A stretch of DNA of 12,832 nucleotides from Prevotella sp. GTDB taxonomy: Bacteria > Bacteroidota > Bacteroidia > Bacteroidales > Dysgonomonadaceae. The translations under genes and the position numbers were made by a program. Below, piece after piece: positions 8,253 through 12,832 of this stretch. The notes beneath the pieces were generated by a model. It saw nothing but the letters and a program-made list of their open reading frames with translations, was not told the DNA's origin and did not search any database. The DNA is taken from assembly GCA_031263965.1 (NCBI GenBank), contig JAISES010000154.1, positions 1-12,832 of the forward strand. The letters are read 5' to 3'. How positions within the stretch are numbered: the first letter of the stretch is position 1; every line of letters begins with the position of its first letter.

Positions 8253-8431
8253 GAAGTTATCGTGACTTTTTAATATTTGCTACTGTTTTTTGTAAATGTC
8301 CTCTTTGTCATTTTGAACGGAGTGAATTGCAAATCGCTAAAGCGAAGGCGAAGCAAAATCTCCTGAAAACCAAGAGCCTTCGTTCCTCAGGATGACAAAA
8401 GAGCTGAATTATAAAAAGTCAAGATTACTTC
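8253..8431. mobile_element. MITE-like element with 20-bp terminal inverted repeats
   Basis: GAAGTTATCGTGACTTTTTA (8253-8272) matches the reverse complement of 8412-8431 at 18 of 20 bases. The trinucleotide ATA lies directly outside both ends (8250-8252 and 8432-8434), a possible 3-bp target duplication. The interior holds a second foldback, TTTGTCAT (8304-8311) / ATGACAAA (8392-8399), which looks like the dispersed TTGTCATtctGA...TCAGGATGACAA repeat family, and a small hairpin TCGCT/AGCGA (8334-8345). There is no ORF or transposase. The element fills most of the gap between the regulator gene and the macroglobulin gene; the remainder (8155-8252) holds only the promoter signals noted separately. 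Confidence 0.55.
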
Positions 8432-8477
8432 ATAGTCAAATGTATCGAAGAAATGAAATTTTCTTTATAATAGAGAA

Positions 8478-8762
8478 TTACTTACCGATATAATCTTCCA
8501 GCGCTTTTACATATTCATCGAAAGCCTCTATCCCGTCAAGTGTGATCTTGCATACGGTACGCGGTTTTTTTCCATCAATAAACTTTCTGACGTTTATATA
8601 TCCCGCTTCGCTCAGTTTTTCGATTTGCACACTCAGGTTTCCTGCCGTTGCGCCTGTCTTTTCGCGAATAAAAACAAAGTCGGCTTCTTCTACGGACAAT
8701 AGCAACGAGACTATTGCCAGTCGTAGTTGAGAATGCAGTAATGGATCAAGATCTTTAAACAT
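8478..8762 (-). CDS. Winged-helix DNA-binding transcriptional regulator (HTH_34 / ArsR-MarR-like)
   Basis: A 94-residue cytoplasmic protein, MFKDLDPLLHSQLRLAIVSL..., that is essentially one winged-helix domain. The helices run over about 5-64, with the likely recognition helix in TGATAGNLSVQIEKL. The wing lies in YINVRKFIDGKKPRTVCKIT, and a C-terminal helix may dimerise. I recognise it as the small winged-helix family common in Bacteroidetes and archaea. I chose the ATG at 8762 over the longer frame from 8819 because it has a strong GGAGG Shine-Dalgarno (8766-8770) and starts at the conserved residues MFKDLDP. The upstream extension would lie wholly inside the membrane-protein gene. It overlaps that gene by 8 bp (ATGTTTAA), so the two are probably translationally coupled. 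By position it could be a local repressor of this gene set; the effector is unknown. Confidence 0.88.
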   Translation of the reverse strand: MFKDLDPLLHSQLRLAIVSLLLSVEEADFVFIREKTGATAGNLSVQIEKLSEAGYINVRKFIDGKKPRTVCKITLDGIEAFDEYVKALEDYIGK

Positions 8763-9375
8763 TTTCCTCCGCTTTTTTATTTGCAATATGCCCCGGTATA
8801 CATAATCCGAGTATGGCACATATCCCTAAGACAATGAATTGGAGAGCTCCTGCATGAAGAAGATAACAGGCAACACAAGCCAAGGCTCCACCCCAAAAGA
8901 TAAACGCTCCGTATAAATAAGGACTGAAGCGGAAAGCCACCGATGTTGCATACTGTGCGACGCCCATCATGGTAAGGATAACGGGAGTGATGAGGATGCC
9001 CAGATAGCTCGAATTTATAGCATATGCCGTACCGTAAACAGATATAAGCAAAATACCTGTCGATATGGCGAATGCGTTCCATACGCCGGATACTATTTTG
9101 CCAATATGGGTCTTTACTCTTGTTTGCTTTTTGTGCTTTTTGTCAATAATGCCCGAAATAATCATCATGGGAATCATAACCAACCATATCCAGTATGACT
9201 GATGAGGATTTTCCAGTATTTGTATTAGTGTAAAATTAGCAAAAGCTGTTGCTGCAACTACATAGCCGCAGAATATACCGGAGTTGCTACTCCCTTTCTG
9301 AAAGTTATTCCGGGCCTGGTTAATCATCTCGTTGATCAGTTTCAGGCTATCTTGTTCCGAGAAATTCTTTTCCAT
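8755..9375 (-). CDS. Six-helix inner-membrane protein paired with a winged-helix regulator
   Basis: A 206-residue protein of no named function. The N-terminus (MEKNFSEQDSLKLINEMINQ...) is a soluble amphipathic stretch with no signal peptide. Six hydrophobic segments follow at about 34-53, 60-78, 96-118, 122-142, 153-171 and 176-196. A strongly basic loop (KKHKKQTRVK, about 79-88) lies between the second and third and is probably cytoplasmic. From memory, Bacteroidetes proteins with this type of N-terminus and several helices often sit next to small winged-helix regulators, as here. The 8-bp overlap with the regulator gene supports a joint role, for instance holding or sensing for it. No catalytic motif, ATPase or transporter signature is visible. 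Confidence 0.8.
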   Translation of the reverse strand: MEKNFSEQDSLKLINEMINQARNNFQKGSSNSGIFCGYVVAATAFANFTLIQILENPHQSYWIWLVMIPMMIISGIIDKKHKKQTRVKTHIGKIVSGVWNAFAISTGILLISVYGTAYAINSSYLGILITPVILTMMGVAQYATSVAFRFSPYLYGAFIFWGGALACVACYLLHAGALQFIVLGICAILGLCIPGHIANKKAEENV

Positions 9376-9404
9376 TTGTTTAAAAATTAAGTGTTGTATT
9401 ATTT

Positions 9405-9503
9405 GTTAGTAGTTAGTAGTTAGTAGAGAGGTTTTTTTCTTAACTTCCAAGTTGCTAAGCGACTGATAACTACTTGACTCCTCTAACTGCTGATTGACAT
9501 TCT
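9405..9503. repeat. Short tandem repeat GTTAGTA x3 plus imperfect inverted copy
   Basis: Three perfect 7-bp units of GTTAGTA run from 9405 to 9425, followed by GAGAGG and a T-tract. Positions about 9462-9499 contain degenerate complementary motifs (AACTACTTGACTCCTCTAACTGCTGA-like), so the whole can fold imperfectly. AACTT/AAGTT (9442-9453) is a small perfect hairpin between them. This lies in the 128-bp gap between the TPR-like gene and the membrane-protein gene, where it could affect transcript stability or expression of the downstream pair. Confidence 0.5.
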
Positions 9504-10139
9504 TTATTTACATTTTGCCGATACCATATTCAGGAAAGATTCGCCCCAATATGGTTTTTCCACAGACTTTTGTTCCTTTGCATATAGTTCTTTAGCCCGG
9601 TTCATTTCCGTGCAGAAATCTTTTCCCGACCGGAGACCTTCCGGTAAATTTTGCTCGAAAAATGCGGATAGACAGACTGCTCTCGGATTGTCGGGATTCT
9701 GTTCTAAAGCTTTGCTGAAACTGATATTGACATTGTTGAAATACTTTTGTCCGTTTGTAGCCGGATCCAGCATTATCAGCGCCATATAGTAGTATCCCAG
9801 CAGGGTGTTTACTTCCGATTTGTCAGCTTTTTCGAAAGAACCGAGCTTGTCTAAATTTGTTTTGGCATTCTCTAATGCCTTTTCACTTTTTTGTCCCATA
9901 TACACCGAAAGTATATCGGCATAAGCCATGTAATAGGGTGGGAGCCATTCATCGGTATACATCATGGATATACGTTCAAACCGGTTTAGCGCCGACGATA
10001 AATCTTTAACACTCTTAGCCGAATCGATGATGGCCAGTCCTTTTTCCACGGCTTGTTTATATACAGGGTTCGACTGAGCCGATAATCCCAAAGACAGTGT
10101 AATCACTGCAATACAAAGATATAATTTAAACGTTCTCAT
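9504..10139 (-). CDS. Secreted TPR-like protein
   Basis: A 211-residue exported protein. The start MRTFKLYLCIAVITLSLGLSAQ is a clear Sec signal peptide with cleavage expected near SAQ; there is no lipobox cysteine, so it is probably a soluble periplasmic protein. The mature part is helical with tetratricopeptide-like spacing. SSALNRFERISMMYTDEWLPPYYMAYA (about 47-73) resembles one repeat, EVNTLLGYYYMALIML (about 108-123) a second, and FSKALEQNPDNPRAVCLSA (about 141-159) is the most typical one. No enzymatic motif is seen. It lies downstream of the TonB-dependent receptor on the same strand, separated by 151 bp that contain repeat copy B, so co-transcription is plausible but not certain. It may be an accessory or scaffold partner of the receptor. 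Confidence 0.8.
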   Translation of the reverse strand: MRTFKLYLCIAVITLSLGLSAQSNPVYKQAVEKGLAIIDSAKSVKDLSSALNRFERISMMYTDEWLPPYYMAYADILSVYMGQKSEKALENAKTNLDKLGSFEKADKSEVNTLLGYYYMALIMLDPATNGQKYFNNVNISFSKALEQNPDNPRAVCLSAFFEQNLPEGLRSGKDFCTEMNRAKELYAKEQKSVEKPYWGESFLNMVSAKCK

Positions 10140-10165
10140 AATAAAATATTTTTAGAGTTAATGAT

Positions 10166-10290
10166 TATATAAATTCTATTTCAAAATTTGGCTAACGCCG
10201 ATTTTCAATTCACATTTCAAAATTTCAAGATTTTGTATATCAACAAAATGCAATTGTGATTTGTGAAATTATTTATTGTAAACTATATAA
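10166..10290. repeat. Direct repeat copy B (125 bp), partner of 2147-2242
   Basis: This is the longer copy of the repeat at 2147-2242, in the same orientation. Its ends are the perfect 7-bp inverted pair TTATATA (10165-10171) and TATATAA (10284-10290), suggesting a small fold-back element. Its right end directly abuts the receptor stop codon (10291-10293). It contains a 12-bp internal direct repeat ATTTCAAAATTT (10178-10189 and 10214-10225) and a short segment, GGCTAACGCCGA (10190-10201), absent from copy A. Together with 26 bp of AT-rich sequence it makes up all of the gap before the TPR-like gene. Confidence 0.8.
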
Positions 10291-12453
10291 TTAAAAGCTA
10301 GATACATCATATGCCGCCTTTCCACTGAGGGAAATAAAGAAGCCGATGAAGAAGAATTGTTTCTGGTACATTTTCACAGGTTTGCTTTCGTATTTTCCTT
10401 GCGCCGTTGGTACGGGATTATAATTGTATCCGTAGATATTGTCGCGACCGAGTATGTTTGATGCGCTTGCATAGATGATCAGTTTTTTATGAGCCAGTAT
10501 GGTCCAACTAAAGTCCAGGGTATTGTATACCGGTGTTTTTGAATTCATCGTTCCCTCCTTGTTCGGATCGTTGTACGGACGTCCACCGGCAAAGCGGTTT
10601 GTTAGACCGAATATGCTTTTCAGCTTTTGATTCGAATATTTGAGAACGATAGATGCATTGTGTTTTGTCAGGTACGGAGGCGTCACTTTTTCCGGATAGT
10701 CGAGATATTTCCGCTTCGAATCGTTGAACGAATATCCCAGCATATATTCAAACATTTGACCTTTACCTGTAATTATTCCGTCTTTGTACAGCAGATCGAC
10801 ACCTTTGCTGTAACCATCGCCGCCCGATTGGTATACCCCATTGTGCAGGGTAGTCAGTTTATTGTATTTTTTATAATATGCTTCAATTCTGAACACCCTG
10901 AACTGTGTGATCGCATTCTGTGCGCTCAATACGTATTGAGTCGTATTTTCTTGTGCAAGATGCTCATTGTATATCAGGTAATCGTTGTCCGTTGTCTGTT
11001 GGTATTTTCCGATAGCGCCGGATAATGTTATATCCTTTATGTTGTAATTCAGCGCTATGCGCGGAAGTACAGCCCACGATTTGTCCAGCGTTGTATATTC
11101 CAGACGCGACGATACATTGAGTAAAAGATTGTAAGTCAGGTTAAAATCGTTGGTTACAAACAGGCCATTGATGGAGTGGTTTACTTTCCGGTCGATGTCG
11201 CCGTCCGATTTGTAGGTTATTTCATAGCCTTTTATCAGGCTTTCCATTCCTGCTCCTAACTTATAGAGGGATGAATATCTTTTGCTTGCCTTTGTTTTCA
11301 AATGCAATTCCGTTTCATTCGATTTGAATGCATCGTTTAATACTTTAGCATTCTTTATGTCCTGCCTGTTCCATGAAAAGGCTGCTCCGGCAAAATAATT
11401 GACGCCCGATTTGAATTTTTTGTTGAAAGTGGAATTGAGGTACAGATTATCTTCATCAAAATCCGTACCGCGTTGTATATTATCAAATAGTCCTGTTTCT
11501 TTCTTCTTAAATGCAGTTTTGTTGTAAGAGAAGAATGTTTTCAGGTAAGTTTTATCACCAAGTTCCAGGCGTATTTGGTTCGAAGCCTGCAACCCCTGAT
11601 AATATTTATCCCATTCGGGCTTTTCGGACGGAAACAGCAGTTTGCTGTAAGGAGCCAAGTTTGTATAATTCATTTCGAAGGAAACCGATCCTTTATTCCA
11701 TGCCTTAGTGCCGCCTGATCCGGCGCCAACACTTGTCAGGCTGACACCTGTCTTCGTTACCGGACTTTCATCTTTGGTATAGAGGGGAAGTACACTGGAT
11801 AAGCTTTGCGAATATTCGGACGAATAACCTCCCGTCGAAAAGTTGATAGTTTCGAAAATGAAAGGCGAGAACACGCTTCTCGATCCCGTATTGGCAGGCA
11901 TGGAAGTATAAGCCTTCATCACATGCATTTCGTCAATGTAAGTCTGTGATTCGTGGCTGCTGCCTCCTCTTACTTGCAGCTTTCCGTCTGTTCCCCCTAT
12001 CTGCATCCCGGGAAGCAGGGCAATAGATTTATAGAGGTCGCCTTCCGATCCGGCTGTTGTAACCAGTTCTACCGCGTTTGTTTTCTCCATGTTAGTTCCC
12101 TTGAGTTGATAATTGCCGGCACTGATGACTACTTCTTTCAGGTTGGTCAAATCTTCTTTCAGTACAATTGTAAGATTATTCAGTTTTGAGATATCTTCAG
12201 TTATCGAATAAGTTTTATATCCAACAAACGAGGCCTTCAGGGTTACTGTGCCTTTTGCTGTTGTTTCAAGGATGAAAGAGCCGTCCTCTTCCGAGCTTGT
12301 GCCGTCTATTGTTCCTTCGATGTAAATGTTGGCATAGGCAACCGGATTTTTTTTGTCGTCCTGCACTACTCCTTTTATATGGGATGTCTGGGCGGATATT
12401 CCTGTTGTCAGAAATAATAGAGTGATAAGGCTAATGGCGGATAAGCGTATCAT
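10291..12453 (-). CDS. TonB-dependent outer-membrane receptor with carboxypeptidase-regulatory-like domain
   Basis: A 720-residue outer-membrane transporter or sensor. The signal peptide MIRLSAISLITLLFLTTGISAQ is followed by a carboxypeptidase-D-regulatory-like beta domain (about 25-100; GVVQDDKKNPVAYANIYIEG and GSFILETTAKG are typical). A plug domain covers about 105-225, with LYKSIALLPGMQIGG, LQVRGGSSHESQTYIDEM and FSTGGYSSEYSQ. The rest is a beta-barrel rich in alternating aromatic strands, ending in a C-terminal Phe as outer-membrane proteins usually do. There is no SusD-like partner, and the protein is shorter than SusC transporters (about 1000 residues), so this is not a classical SusCD pair. 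The substrate is unknown. I start at the ATG at 12453: the frame continues to a TTG at 12462, which is less likely and adds only three residues. It is the first gene of a same-strand group of four. Confidence 0.9.
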   Translation of the reverse strand: MIRLSAISLITLLFLTTGISAQTSHIKGVVQDDKKNPVAYANIYIEGTIDGTSSEEDGSFILETTAKGTVTLKASFVGYKTYSITEDISKLNNLTIVLKEDLTNLKEVVISAGNYQLKGTNMEKTNAVELVTTAGSEGDLYKSIALLPGMQIGGTDGKLQVRGGSSHESQTYIDEMHVMKAYTSMPANTGSRSVFSPFIFETINFSTGGYSSEYSQSLSSVLPLYTKDESPVTKTGVSLTSVGAGSGGTKAWNKGSVSFEMNYTNLAPYSKLLFPSEKPEWDKYYQGLQASNQIRLELGDKTYLKTFFSYNKTAFKKKETGLFDNIQRGTDFDEDNLYLNSTFNKKFKSGVNYFAGAAFSWNRQDIKNAKVLNDAFKSNETELHLKTKASKRYSSLYKLGAGMESLIKGYEITYKSDGDIDRKVNHSINGLFVTNDFNLTYNLLLNVSSRLEYTTLDKSWAVLPRIALNYNIKDITLSGAIGKYQQTTDNDYLIYNEHLAQENTTQYVLSAQNAITQFRVFRIEAYYKKYNKLTTLHNGVYQSGGDGYSKGVDLLYKDGIITGKGQMFEYMLGYSFNDSKRKYLDYPEKVTPPYLTKHNASIVLKYSNQKLKSIFGLTNRFAGGRPYNDPNKEGTMNSKTPVYNTLDFSWTILAHKKLIIYASASNILGRDNIYGYNYNPVPTAQGKYESKPVKMYQKQFFFIGFFISLSGKAAYDVSSF

Positions 12454-12503
12454 AATGTGCAAGAATTTGTATATTTTTATTTTTGAATAATTTAATCACG
12501 ATG

Positions 12504-12535
12504 CAAATATAAACTAGTTTATAGTATAAACCAAA
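12504..12535 (-). promoter_or_regulatory. Bacteroidetes-type promoter of the TonB-dependent receptor gene
   Basis: On the minus strand TTTG (12535-12532), a 20-bp spacer and TATATTTG (12511-12504) match the TTTG-N19-21-TAnnTTTG promoter of the Bacteroidetes primary sigma factor. The ATG at 12453 then has a leader of roughly 40-45 nt. This is the best promoter match in the window. Confidence 0.65.
12508..12523. promoter_or_regulatory. Perfect 16-bp palindrome overlapping the receptor promoter (candidate operator)
   Basis: TATAAACTAGTTTATA is its own reverse complement. It overlaps the upstream half of the -7 box and runs into the spacer, where a bound dimer would block RNA polymerase. The half-site TATAAAC occurs again at 12525-12531, 17 bp on. 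A dimeric winged-helix protein such as the one encoded at 8478-8762 could bind it; that link is inferred only from position. Confidence 0.45.
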
Positions 12536-12832
12536 TTATTTTGTAAAATATTTTGTGTTTGTTATGTTTTTTTTGATGCAAGAATGAAAATGAACTTTTT
12601 TTGCAAAAATCCTTTTTACACTGATTGTCATTACGGGCTTGACCCGCAATCCTCCATATTGTGCCCTTTTACTTGTATATTCAGCACTTTCAGCACTTGG
12701 TCTAATAGTCCTCCCTGTTTCGTGAAGGAGGGGAAGACTGGAGTCGCAGGAAAACTAAAATCAATGAACTGAACGAGCTGATTTCGGAGATTTCGGTAAA
12801 AACTGCCGACAATCTTACAGGGGCATTTATCC
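12536..12832. repeat. Right-edge non-coding region with short repeats
   Basis: I see no confident gene in this stretch. It holds a 12-bp palindrome TTTTTGCAAAAA (12598-12609), the dispersed repeat motif TCATTACGGGCTTGACCCGC (12628-12647) with a CGGG/CCCG hairpin, a tandem duplication of TCAGCACTT (12681-12689, 12690-12698), and an imperfect hairpin CCTCC (12710-12714) / GGAGG (12727-12731) that resembles another dispersed repeat. The extreme right end may be the edge of a gene and is listed separately. Confidence 0.5.
12709..12832 (+). other. Open frame running off the right edge, unidentified
   Basis: After a TAG at 12706-12708 this frame stays open for 41 codons to the end of the window. 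From about 12757 it reads like a soluble helical protein (KINELNELISEISVKTADNL). There is no in-frame ATG, and the first part overlaps a hairpin repeat, so if the frame is real it either starts at a rare codon or is a broken gene. The opposite strand is also open here (a frame reading NAPVRLSAVFTEISEISS), so strand and reality are both uncertain. Confidence 0.2.

Noticed and set aside
8763..8819. Longer start for the winged-helix regulator (19 extra residues)
   Set aside because: The extension lies entirely inside the membrane-protein gene, reads MPYSDYVYRGILQIKKRRK with no family similarity, and bypasses the strong GGAGG before the ATG at 8762.
9405..9425. CRISPR-like array
   Set aside because: The repeated unit is only 7 bp, tandem and without spacers; no cas gene is in the window.
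10291..12453. SusC/SusD-type polysaccharide utilisation locus
   Set aside because: The receptor is too short for SusC, and no SusD lipoprotein, glycoside hydrolase or polysaccharide sensor is nearby.
12454..12462. Start of the TonB-dependent receptor at TTG (12462)
   Set aside because: An ATG three codons later directly begins a normal signal peptide; a TTG start is less likely and adds nothing.
12584..12772. 62-codon plus-strand frame beginning at an ATG
   Set aside because: It runs through dispersed repeat sequence (the YGLDPQSS-like translation comes from the CGGGCTTGACCCGC repeat) and low-complexity DNA, so it is not a plausible gene.

Overview
The window reads as chromosomal DNA from a member of the Bacteroidota, most likely the order Bacteroidales (a Dysgonomonas- or Parabacteroides-like organism is my guess). 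The reasons are the RlmD protein, which closely matches Bacteroidales RlmD as I remember it; a TonB-dependent receptor with an N-terminal carboxypeptidase-regulatory-like domain; a very large alpha-2-macroglobulin lipoprotein; promoter elements of the Bacteroidetes type (TTTG, about 20 bp, TAnnTTTG); and mostly weak Shine-Dalgarno sequences. There is no rRNA, tRNA, CRISPR array, transposase or prophage gene.

Layout. Positions 2-28 hold what may be the last codons of an upstream gene. A plus-strand rlmD (52-1461) follows. It ends tail to tail, 3 bp from a minus-strand class I O-methyltransferase (1465-2109). A 486-bp gap (2110-2595) is packed with non-coding repeats. Next is one giant minus-strand gene for an alpha-2-macroglobulin family lipoprotein (2596-8154). 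A 323-bp gap (8155-8477) holds a second inverted-repeat element. Four minus-strand genes come next, listed in transcription order from the right: TonB-dependent receptor (10291-12453), secreted TPR-like protein (9504-10139), six-helix membrane protein (8755-9375) and winged-helix regulator (8478-8762). The right edge (12454-12832) carries the receptor promoter, short repeats and an unidentified open frame that runs off the end.

How the genes may work together. The four-gene set would place one protein in each compartment: outer membrane receptor, periplasmic TPR protein, inner membrane protein and cytoplasmic DNA-binding protein. The last two overlap by 8 bp. The receptor promoter contains a perfect 16-bp palindrome that is a reasonable candidate operator. 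This could be a small self-regulated uptake or sensing system, but that is inference. The alpha-2-macroglobulin keeps its thioester motif and is probably an envelope protease trap. RlmD modifies 23S rRNA and the O-methyltransferase acts on an unknown substrate.

The most unusual content is non-coding. There are two different inverted-repeat-bounded, MITE-like elements, one on each side of the alpha-2-macroglobulin gene. There is also a pair of about 100-bp direct repeats (2147-2242 and 10166-10290) that bracket an 8-kb block containing four of the genes.
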